A program made the translations under genes and the position numbers. From positions 95,619,237-95,683,236 of the forward strand of contig CM046878.1 of assembly GCA_025667525.1 (NCBI GenBank): DNA of 64,000 nucleotides. The letters run 5' to 3'. Within the stretch, counting starts at the first letter, position 1. Each line of letters begins with the position of its first letter. This document shows, in pieces, positions 45,915-55,682 of this stretch. The DNA is from Glebionis coronaria. Taxonomy: Eukaryota > Streptophyta > Magnoliopsida > Asterales > Asteraceae. Below the pieces are notes generated by a model. It made no database searches, had not been told where the DNA came from, and worked only from the letters and a program-made list of their open reading frames with translations.

Positions 45915-48630
45915 TTACAAGGGGGGTAGGAATTCCCGTAGGTCCTTCTTCCCTTCCTGAATTAAGGCACGAAGGGCCTCCCCACGAGCGTCCTTCCCGT
46001 CCTGGGCTTTGACTGCGATAGCATCCAGAGCTCCTACAAGTAGCTTCTCGCCTTTAATTGTTTTGGATGCGGAATCGTAAGTGGCTAACGTCAAGGGAAT
46101 GGGATCAGCACTCAGCCGGGACATTATCATCTCGTTTGGAGCGTCTTTCATGGCCTCAAGCTCATCTAGGAGAGGGTGTTGGATTTCTTCCAAGGCATCC
46201 ATGGACGCAGTCATCTTACCCGCTGCGGAGGGATTGTGATACGGATGCTGTGTGATATCTTCATTTTTCCCTATCATCTCCGCAGCTTTGACCAGGCCTT
46301 CATGCCTACCAAGGTCGATTCCATCAGATACGACCCCGGCAAACGCCTGCAGTAGGTGTGGAGCGTCCAGTGCCCTACTTATAGAAAGTCGCAGTCCTTT
46401 CCCGATAATCCACCTACGACCGGCTGTAGCGGTTAGTAGGGGGGACATACTCTCTTAGCGCAACTTACAACCACCATGCTTAGCTCTTCATCAGCTGAGG
46501 CAATATTCTCTTCAAGGTTGGTTTGGGTCCGCGTCAATTCCTCCTTCAGCGCGTCACGCTCCTGGGCGATGTTGAATGATTGCACAGTCACAGCCTTAGT
46601 AGCAGCCTCAGCCGCAGACACCTACATATGAAATTTGGAGTTATTACAAGGATATATACTCTTCTTGGGTTACATGCATACAAAAAGTACGAGTGTATGT
46701 ACAACATTGCGAAAGTTTACCTTCTCGCTTGATGCGGTTACGAGGGCTTCCAACTCGGCAATACGCTTCTCTCTGGCGTCGGCGTGATGCGCCTGCTCCT
46801 TCACCGTCGCCTCGGCGGTCAATAACGCCGCCTGCAATGATGCGATGGTCTTCTCGTTCTTCACGACCATCGCCTCACGGCGGTCTATCCTCTTGTCTGC
46901 ACGACTCACATTAGTGAGGGCCTGGATTAGACGGCGTCTTAACGCGGCACCCACCGTCACCTGGTGTGCGGACGATACGTCAAACTGCTCGATAAGGGCC
47001 TCATGATCTAATTCATCCAAATCTTGGGCGAGGGCAGGCGGGGTGATGTGTTCGATAAATTCTGAACACTCGGATTCGGCCTCCAGCCGTGTCAAACTTG
47101 ATAAGTTCCATGCTACGCGCAGGCTTTCTTCTGGCCCCTCAGGGCGCGGCTCCTTGGCGCGTGTGGTGGTAGGTGATGGGGGCTTGTTGGTTGGTGAGGG
47201 GGATGGATTTCTCCCCACTTCTTCCCCTTGCGCTGCGGCTGCCGGATTAGCCCTGTTATTTAAATATTAGTATATGCATCATACAAAGATATGAATCATA
47301 CTCACGAGGGGTACTTACGAGGTGCCAATGACAGGGTCTGGGCCGGTAGGAGCTACGGCGCTCACAGGGGCGACTCGCAGAACTGGCCCTTCCATGTTCG
47401 GGGTGGAAGCGGCCTGGGCAGTCGTGGTGCCACTTCCTTCTTGGTATTGTGGGTGGTCTTTCTGCAGCTTCTTGGGGGGAGCATTTGCGACTCCGGCCTC
47501 CTCCCCAATTTTCTTCGCCACCCGCCGGGTTGTCTTTCTCTTTCTAGAGGTAAGTGGGGTGGACCCGGAAGCTTGAGTGGTGTCTACATTGGGGTCATGC
47601 TCTTCTTCCTGATTGGTGGTGCCTCCCTCTAGCAATGGGTCTTCGCCGTCTTCATTGTGGAAATCTAATGGGGATTTCTCGATAACGGGCTCTTCTTCAT
47701 CCGATCTAGGCTCGGTTGTCTCTTCAAGCGGTATCGTACGGTCGGCTAATGCTTCTAGCAAGGGGAGCTCATTCGGCTTCAACGGTCGGAATCCTTCTGC
47801 TACCTTCATGGGGTTGCCCTGGCGGATTAGTCCGTGCAGGTTCATTTCTGCAAACATTTTTTTACGAATATATGGGTTAATAAAGTTATACACATGTGTG
47901 ACAAATCAAATCTACAAACATATGAATAGGACCTATCCTCTCCCTGTTCTGTTAAGAAGCACGGGTATAGGTCATCCCTCCCAAAGTAACGGCGGCTTAT
48001 CCCTACTAAGCACAGAAAGTGTTCCGGCAACCCTCTATGGAATTCTGTGCGATGGGTATCTAGTATTTTCAGGTCCCTGCTACTATAATCTTTGGATTTG
48101 GGCGGATAGTCTTTTGGGGCTTTGGTTTTAAGTACGAAGGGGGTAGGGAACACCTTCTCATCTACAAATAAGTAATGGTCGTACCAGTTCTTAAGGGAGT
48201 CTAGAGGTTTCCTATATGTCATAGGGGCATTCTCGGGTCGTTTCTTGAACGAAAACCACCCGTTCACTAACTGAGGAAAGTAGAAAGCCCTAAAAAGGTT
48301 CACAGTGGGGGTTACTCCGCAGGTATGGCATGTAATCTCAAACTGGTTGATTTTACACGCCCCTATGCAATGGAGCTGGGTGATATGAAAGTCATAATAC
48401 AAAAGAAGGTCTACCAAAAACTTGGATAAAGGGATACGGTAATTGGCTGAGTCAAACAGGCGTGTATATATGCCTACTTTCCCCGCCGGTGCATCCGTAA
48501 TCGCTTCACCGTCACCCGGATAGGTGGGGTGTACGCTTTCGGGTACATAATACTTCGACAGAAAGTCGAGGTATTTTTCCGCAGACATCACGTTAAGGAC
48601 ATCCGTGATAAGGGGATTATCCTTTACCAT
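45915..48630 (-). CDS. Antisense gene of the Tat element, multi-exon
   Basis: The start ATG at 48630 opens a domain with RIPLSKFLVDLLLYYDFHITQL, VNLFRAFYF, WFSFKKRP and KNWYDHYLFVD. I recognise it as the 'transposase (putative), gypsy type' family (PF04195-like) encoded antisense in Tat elements. Likely exons are 48630 to about 47915 (donor not resolved), 47847-47319, 47252-46721, 46621-46469 and from about 46420 to the TAA at 45917-45915. Clear splice sites are GTAAGT at 47318 and 46468, GTAAAC at 46720, and acceptors TTTGCAG, AACAG and TATGTAG. The middle exons are acidic and predicted coiled coil (RKRKTTRRVAKK patch, then ELEALVTASSEK). The last exon has the family's WIIGKGLRLSISRAL helix. 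No stop interrupts the exons I can place. Its function in the element is not known. Confidence 0.7.
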
Positions 48631-48784
48631 GTTTTATAAAAAGGTCTTTAAAAGCGTGATGATCTAACCTGCGGCGACGAAAATCCGTGGAAAAGAAGGC
48701 AAAAATTTTGGGAGATAAAAGCTTGAGATTAACAATGGCGGAAGAAGGAGTGGGTTGTGTGTGTAACAAACACGCATACCCACT

Positions 48785-48793
48785 CTTATATAG
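48785..48793 (-). promoter_or_regulatory. TATA box of the antisense gene
   Basis: CTATATAAG on the minus strand lies about 155 bases upstream of the ATG at 48630. Spacing fits a transcription start near 48757 and a short leader. Confidence 0.6.
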
Positions 48794-49239
48794 GGTTGCC
48801 TCGGTTTCCGAGGTGCCTTGGATCTTCGACACGTGTCAGCCACCTCGCCTATCCAACGGATAGGGTTTCTGACATTTCTGCAAAATCAGAGGGGGACCCA
48901 CGGGTCATTTCTTAGCAGTTTTACGTGGCTCAAGGGTGGGCATTAATGGTGCACTTTTGCAGGCATGCGACTGGATAGTTGACTATCATTAATGTTTTTT
49001 ATTCTTGTCAGGTTATGCGGCTCTTTCGTAAGACCGTATTTAATGTTACATTTAAGTTGTCTTGGCCGTTGCGTGTGGCTAAGGTAGTATTCATAAAATG
49101 TTCCTACGGAGGGTCGCTACGTGCGGCCAGAACAACAAAAATTTCAGTTTCATTTCCTGTCTTTCCTTGGTATGTCCGGAGAGCACCTTGATAGTCTAGA
49201 GGTTACGCCTACGACTGTAACAACTAGACTGGGGGGACA
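48794..49239. other. Antisense promoter region and sense polypurine tract
   Basis: Noncoding. It contains an upstream segment for the antisense gene with an ACACGTGTC G-box-like palindrome at about 48829-48837, and on the + strand the tract CTGGGGGGACA at 49229-49239 that primes the 3' LTR. Confidence 0.55.
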
Positions 49240-49822
49240 TGATGACGTATAGTCCCCAACCGGGTCACGAACCCGGCCCACGGGTACTACCCGTATCCGG
49301 CCCCAAGACAGATGGGTGGAATAATGTTATTCAGGCTTATGGGCTTGGATAAACAGTAACCGCGCACATGTGTGCGGCCCACGGCCCGGTGCGGCCGACA
49401 TGGCCAACATAGGGTTAGACAGAATAATATTCTGTCTAGGAATATCTTTATCCCAATAGGAGAGGATATTCACTACCAGGATTAGAAGATAACAATCATT
49501 CTAATTCTGGTGGTTATCTCTTCCTTGGGGTCGAAGCATCAGTGAAAGCCCACTAGGGTTTCACTGCCTATAAAAGGAACCCCCAAGGGTTCCACAAAGG
49601 TATTACGACTTGTACTCTAAACTCACATAAACCCTAAATCGATTACTTACTCTCACGCTGGAGTCTAATCGTGGGAAACATTCCCACGGTAAGCCTAACG
49701 CGTGCTGTTTAGCGTGCAGGATCCCAACCAAACGATTCACTTGGTGCAGGAGCCGGAGCCCAGCCAACCCGAGTTAAGCCTAATTCGGGTCTAGCAAGGA
49801 TCAACCAACTTTTGCATCAACA
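49240..49822 (+). repeat. 3' LTR of the Tat element
   Basis: 583 bp, the same length as the 5' LTR. The three differences I count are A/G near 38920, C/A near 39060 and C/T near 39185 (5' LTR positions). GGAGG follows at 49823-49827, matching 38889-38893. Confidence 0.92.
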
Positions 49823-51499
49823 GGAGGCTGGAGAGGAGTGCCACCTTTTCAATACCAATTTATTCGGAGTGAATAAATCAATAGATAACATGTTGTCTCC
49901 GTGTGATTAAAACAAATACCTTTTGAGAGATATCTGAGTTAGCTGGGATGGGTTGTGCATTGCATCACTGGGTCCTTGATGTCTATCTTCAATATCGAGC
50001 ATCATTAAAATGATCTCAATAGCATATGTGTTGACTCGGTTTCTGCCTAAGTTGTAAGGAGGGCTTCTTTCTTTACACCCTTTATCTTTACAATTCTTTT
50101 TCATTCTTCAACCCCTTCAATGCTTACCAATACGTCATAACTAGCACCTTGTTGTGATTGTTCTAGTGCTAACTTAAGTACTTGCTCGGCATTCAGCTAC
50201 GTTCATAATCTTTCTCCATCTTTCCTAAGGACTACTATTTCTAGCTATAGAATGTCCTTGGGAAGATTCCTCCGGTTCTAGAGGAATCATAGGACTTAAC
50301 CTATCCTACCATCCTTATGTCACCACAATCTTCATCGTCGTGAAATAAATGGGTTTTGGGTAAGTATATGTCACCATGAAAATCCATTTTGATATGCAAA
50401 TCCATTTTGCTCCCCCTTAACATATGCCACGATATTTGAACACATTTCGCATATGTCGGGATGAGCCAGCACATTAAGTCAAACCATTTGTGATAATATC
50501 CCATATTAAATCACATTTTCTCCCCCATATTAAAAATATTAACACAATCGATGTTTTTAATATCAATTGATTTATTGAAGTTTTAACAAAGGTTTTGGGA
50601 AGAAAAATGCGAGTCCGTTTTATCTTCATGATATCAAATATATGAGATATGATATCGATTTGTAACATGATCACATATTCACCATATTAAAAAGATTTGT
50701 TAAGGTTGGACCTGATTGATGAGAACATCATATGATAAGATCAAATGGTTCTTGTCAGCATATGTTGGTCGCCTCGTCACGTCTGAAGTCATCTCTTAAC
50801 ACCACATGTACGATTGGTATTGTAGTCTTGACACCAACTTGTGAACCTGGCACGTTCGGCATCGAAGATTCTGAATGCTTGACAAGTGCTCCCCCTCAAT
50901 TGTTGACCCGTGTTCTACTGAAAGAGTTGTAGTCGTCGGTTGAGTAGTCGCATCGTCGAGGATGTAGATACCAATTGTAGATTTCTATGGTTGTAAAGAT
51001 GATAACCTCATAAAAAACAAGACTTCTCTTGTTTTAACAAATAAATGCACTGAAACGTACATAGATTTGTGTTAGACCAAGTTATAAAGTAAACTTAATC
51101 CCTTACAAGGTTTTAAAGTAAACCTTGCCCGAGAAAATTAATTCCCGTTGTGAGCCAAAGCTTTCATAAGAAATACTTGACTTTAATGTGAAAACCGGGT
51201 TGCAGTCAGAAATAACTACAAGCCATAAGGGCATGTTTTATGAAATATTTACAACTTTTGTACGAACTCTATTTATGGCGCCGTGTCAATATTAATCAAC
51301 ATTTCTAAGGCCGTAAATATTATCGTACCAAAAGACATGTCTTTGAAAAATAAAGTAAAAATATTTTTTGATTTTTCTTGATTTTTCAATTTTTATGGTT
51401 TTTATATGGTTTTATATTTTTGTATTTTGCTTTTATGGATAAAAATATAAACAATATATACAGATGATCACCAAGGATATGGAGAATAGTTTACCATCA
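49823..51499 (-). other. 3' untranslated region of Copia X, proximal part
   Basis: It continues from 38893 and aligns with 31230-31834 plus 36255-37348 of element Y. It preserves the unoccupied GCTCC site (near 50409). Purine tracts of the AGGGGGAG type lie on the minus strand near 50411, 50522 and 50890. No coding frame. Confidence 0.65.
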
Positions 51500-52385
51500 C
51501 TATTCTTTCGCTTCATCTGCCAATTCCTTAAGAGTCTCAGGCGAGAAAGTTCTCATTCCTAGCTTGTCGGCCAAAAATTCAATTCGAGCGCGATCTAAAG
51601 CCTTCGTGAAAATATCCGCCAATTGATATTCAGATCGGACAAAGTAAAGCTCGATTACTCCATTTTCCACTTGCTCCTTGATGAAGTGGTAGCGAATGTC
51701 AATGTGCTTCGACCGGGAGAATTGAACATTGTTGCAGCATAAGGCAATTGCACTCTTGTTGTCACAGTACATCGGAATTTTGTTGAAACCTAGACCATAG
51801 TCGGTTAATTGCGATCTCATCCAAAGAATTTGAGCACAGCAACCGGACATAGCTATGTATTCTGCTTCCGTACTTGAAATTTCAACGCTTTTCCGCCTTT
51901 TCGATGCCCAACTGATTAGTCGATCTCCTAGTAGTTGCAAAGTTCCACTCGTGCTACGCCTTGTATCTTGACAACCCGCGTGATCCGCATCTCCATATGA
52001 CATAAGTGCAATCGAAGAGTCCTTCAAATACCAAAGTCCCCGATTAATGGTTCCTTTAAGATATCGAAAGATCCGTTTCACAGTGGCCAAGTGTAACTCA
52101 GTAGGTCAAGTTTGATACCGAGCACACATACATATAGCAAACTGAAGATCAGGTCGACTAGCTGTGATATACAGAAGAGTACCGATCATTCCACGATAAA
52201 GTGTCGGATCAACAGCAATTCCATGTGGATCTGCATCAAGTTTAGTTCGTTCCACCATTGGAGTATCCACGGGGTCGCAAGATTCCATCTTGTACTTCTT
52301 TAGCGATTCAAGGGCATACTTGGATTGATTGATAAAGATGCCTTTGGGACTCTGAGATATCTGAAGACCTAAGAAGAATGATAGG
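51500..52385 (-). pseudogene. Copia X reverse transcriptase C-terminus and RNase H
   Basis: Read on the minus strand, a Copia RT end (GIFINQSKYALESLKKYKMESCDPVDTPM, IGTLLYITASRPDL) leads into RNase H with [45 protein letters not shown] and [10 protein letters not shown], ending in LADEAKE and a TAG at 51502-51500. A TGA at 52108-52106 (one transition from CGA) interrupts it, and an insertion near 52378 shifts the frame. Everything upstream of the RT end is missing: the sequence passes into filler at about 52390. The copy cannot make pol. Confidence 0.85.
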
Positions 52386-52387
52386 AT

Positions 52388-52512
52388 CTTGCCCCCATCT
52401 AGTAGTCAAGTGAAGAAGAAAGTAGAAGCCCATCCTAAGAATGTTATTTCTGTTTTGAATTAAAAGAATCATGTAGCTAAACCTAAAGGCTCTGCGGTTG
52501 TGCAGCGTCCTA
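52388..52512 (+). pseudogene. Short plus-strand Copia gag-like filler
   Basis: Between the X pol remnant and the X 5' LTR remnant, the + strand encodes a VKKKVEAHPKNV ... VAKPKGSAVV-like stretch with one stop. It resembles the lysine-rich linker of gag in the same Copia group. It lies in opposite orientation to its surroundings and marks the site where the 5' part of X was lost. Confidence 0.4.
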
Positions 52513-52776
52513 AGCCTTAGAGAGAGTTGGTGAAAGAAAAACACTTTTCAACTATGTGTAAAATGAATAACTACACTACCCTCTCCATCTAAGGAGAGGG
52601 TTTATATACCCAAGCCCTTGACATGGGCTTGGGCTTACATTTGGGCCGGCCTACACATGTTGTAGGCTAGGCTTTGGTTTGTTTGTTAAATAAAGATAAG
52701 TAACTAAACTACGAGGTATTACATGGACTATCGTTGGAGTGACCGATCTTTCTTAATACGTAAAACATATTTCCAA
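52513..52776 (-). repeat. 5' LTR remnant of Copia X
   Basis: On the minus strand it begins TTGGAAATATG, lacking an intact terminal TG, and stops about 70 bases before the expected LTR end. A TATA box lies near 52598. It is about 98% identical to the 3' LTR at 37377-37709. The bases TAGTTC next to it match the AGTTC at 37371-37375, the inferred target duplication. Confidence 0.75.
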
Positions 52777-53764
52777 TAGTTCCTTAAGAGTCTCGGGTGA
52801 GAAAGTTCTCAATCCTAGCTTGTCGGCCAAAAATTCAATTCGAGCGCGATCTAAAGCCTTCGTGAAAATATCCGCCAATTTATACTCAGATCGGACAAAG
52901 TAAAGCTCGATCACTCCATTTCCCATTTGCTCATTGATAAAGTGGTAGCGAATGTCAATATGCTTTGACCGGGAGAATTGAACATTGTTGCAGCATAAGG
53001 CAATTGCAGTTTTTTTTCGCAGTACATCAGAATTTTGTTGAAACCTAGACCATAGTCGGTTAATTGTGATCTCATCCAAAGAATTTGAGCACAAAAACCG
53101 GACGTAGGTATGTATTCTGCCTCTGTACTTGAAATTGCAGCACTTTTCTGCCTTTTCAATGCCCAACTGATTAGTCGATCTCTTAGTAGTTTCAAAGTTT
53201 CACTTGTGCTACGCCTTGTATCTTGACAACCCGTGTAATCCGCATTTATATATGCCATGAGTGCAATCGAAGAGTCCTTCGAGTACCAAAGTCCCCGATT
53301 AATGGTTCCTTTAATATATCAAAAGATCCATTTAACAGTAGCTAAGTGTAACTCACTATGCCGAGTTTGATACCGAGCACACATACATATAGCAAACTGA
53401 AGATCAGGTCGACTAGCTGTGATATACAGAAGGGTACCGATAATTCCACGATAAAGTGTCGGATCAACGGCAATTCCATGTGGATTTGCATCTAGCTTAG
53501 TTTGTTCCACAATTGGGGTGTCCACGGGGTCGCAAGATTCCATCTTATATTTCTTAGGCGATTCAAGGGCATACTTGGATTGATTGATAAAGATGCCTCT
53601 GGGACTCTCAGATATCTGAAGACCTAAGAAGAATGATACCTTGCCCATTATTGACGTCTTAAACTTGGAAGACATGAGTGTCCAAAACTCATCCGATAAG
53701 GCTTGGGTCAAGGCAGCAAATATAATATCATGAACATATATTAGGACCATAATCATATCTTTAT
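52777..53764 (-). pseudogene. Copia Y RT C-terminus and RNase H
   Basis: Read on the minus strand it starts inside RT with MIMVLIYVHDIIFAAL, where the catalytic YVDD is changed to YVHD, then SFFLGLQISES, PVDTPIVEQTK and RNase H as far as [10 protein letters not shown]. It stops eight codons before the pol end where element X enters. A T run at 53010-53017 carries a one-base deletion that shifts the frame before the [15 protein letters not shown] motif. Confidence 0.85.
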
Positions 53765-53772
53765 CTCGTTTC

Positions 53773-54252
53773 TAGGGGTAGAAACGAGCCGAGCCGAGCT
53801 CGAGCTAGCCAGAGCTCGAGCTCGGCTCGTTTAAGTTTTACAAAGCTCGAGCTCGAGCTCGGCTCGTTTCGAGCCTTATAACTTAGGCTCGAGCTTTGCT
53901 CGTTATATGGTAGACAAGCTCGGGATCGGCTCGAGCTCGGCTCGTTTATATGCTTTGGCAATGTAAACATAAAATTTAGCTCGAGTTCGGCTCGTGGTAT
54001 ATTTAAATTAAGCTCGTTAATAAGCTTGTTATCAAGCTCGGTAAAAAGCTCGTGTATAAAACACTAGGCTCGTTTAGGCTCGCGAGCCTAAACGAGCTTT
54101 GTACGTAAAGCTCGGTCTCGAGTTCGTTTAATAAACGAGCAGCAAATTAAGCTCGAGCTCTGGCTCGAGCTCGTTTAGGCTCTGCTCGTTCGAGCTTTTT
54201 ACCAATCTGATCTCGAGCTTTAAACAAGCAGGTCGGCTCGTTTCCACCCCTA
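53773..54252. mobile_element. hAT-type MITE, 480 bp
   Basis: Terminal inverted repeats TAGGGGTAGAAACGAGCCGA (left) and its near-complement ending TCGTTTCCACCCCTA (right) bound a noncoding unit packed with GAGCTCGAGCTCGGCTCG-type palindromes. The eight-base duplication CTCGTTTC flanks it at 53765-53772 and 54253-54260. An 8-bp duplication with such ends points to the hAT superfamily. Removal of the element and one duplication rejoins the Copia Y RT frame. Confidence 0.88.
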
Positions 54253-54260
54253 CTCGTTTC

Positions 54261-55614
54261 TTAATGAACAGCGTAGGATCCACCTTGCCTTTAGCGAAGC
54301 CTTGTGTAATGAGGAATTGTGATAATAGATCATACCACGCATGTGGCGCTTGCTTCAACCCATAAAGAGCCTTCTTAAGCTTGTACACGTGAATAGGATA
54401 TTTAGAATTCACAAAACCATCCGGCTGTTGAACATAGACCTCTTCCTTGAGTTCACCATTTAGAAATGCCGTCTTCACATCCATTTGATAGACGGTCATA
54501 TTCATGTGGGCAGCATAAGCGAGGAATAGTCTAATAGCTTCCAAACGGGCAACCGGTGCAAAGGATTCCAAAAGTTGATGCCCAATCATTGTTTGTATCC
54601 ACGAGCTACTAGTCTAGCCTTGTTCTTCAATATTCCGCCTAACTCATCGAGTTTCACCTTGTAAACCCATTTCAAAGTGAGTAATTTCACTTGATCCGGA
54701 TATAGGACAAGTTCCCATACATCAAGACGTACAAATTCATTAAGTTCTTCTTGCATAGCTTCTATCCAACAAGATTGGATAAATGCTAGTTGCCACGTCT
54801 TAGGTTCAACTTCACTGAGAAAAACATCAAAATGACAAAACATTGTACTTTCTTGCAACTGACTTTGTGTGGATACCGGACGATTAGGGTCACCAATAAT
54901 AGAATCTATAGGATTATCCTTTTTCCACTTGATGTCATGTTCACGAATTCGTGGATTGGAGTAGACCATATTAGGAGCTTCCTCTGAGGTGGACGACCCG
55001 GCTTGATTAGGGTCAGGAATTAGTACACCAAAGAATGGAAGTTCACGCATTTGAGCGAATTCTAAGTGGTGATCATCATCATCCTGTTCATCATCAATAG
55101 GCATGACGTGGGTAGTTGAAACATGTGTTGGTTTAGAATTACTCATTGAAGATGCCTCTTGCCCAATTGTTGGTGTAGACGTGTTTGATTGTGCTTCGTT
55201 TGCTGGAGCTACAACTTCGGTGATCGAAGCTATTACTTCAAGTTCTAGAGCAACAATACTTGGAGCAGTAAAGAATTCATCAAAGAACGGTTGAAACGAT
55301 TTATCCCATTCATTCCTAGAAGGTGGTGTAAATGATGATGAAGTGGGGTTGTTTGGGACAAGACCAGTGCAAATGTTACTGGGTCCCATTTCATGAAGTG
55401 TGAGTTCAGAGCTTCTTTGCTCAGAAGCCATTGCTGTCAGCTCATCAAAATCAACATTCATAGTTTCGAGGATCTTGCGAGAATTACGATTGTAGATTCG
55501 GTATGCTTTCTTTGTAGGTGCATAACCAATGAAAATACCAATATCAGCCTTTGGTTGAAGTTTTCCCAAATTGTCAACATTCAAGGGAGAGAGAATGTTT
55601 TTGAATCTCATCAA
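54261..55614 (-). pseudogene. Copia Y integrase C-terminus, linker and RT N-terminus
   Basis: Read on the minus strand: the integrase end GKLQPKADIGIFIGYAPTKKAYRIY, an acidic Ser/Pro-rich linker, then RT starting WQLAFIQSCWIEAMQEEL, with [52 protein letters not shown] and [12 protein letters not shown]. It stops at the MITE near VDPTLFIKK. The frame changes between 54589 and 54586. Protease and the integrase zinc and catalytic regions are absent upstream, so this is an internal deletion derivative. Confidence 0.85.
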
Positions 55615-55682
55615 AATGTTTTAAAAGCAAAGTATAAGAATCTTGAAGCTTTAAAAATACAGTGTCAGATTTGTGACAAGTA

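Larger units (their letters stand above)
38894..49822 (+). mobile_element. Complete Tat-lineage Gypsy retrotransposon, 10.9 kb
   Basis: The unit has two 583-bp LTRs (38894-39476, 49240-49822) differing at three positions by my count, a primer site, gag-pol on the + strand, an antisense gene on the - strand between integrase and the 3' LTR, and a polypurine tract. GGAGG flanks both ends. The second (archaeal-type) RNase H domain, the TTGGCGCC-type primer region and the antisense gene are hallmarks of the Tat lineage (Retand/Grande-like). It is structurally whole but sense pol is broken in several places. Confidence 0.92.
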
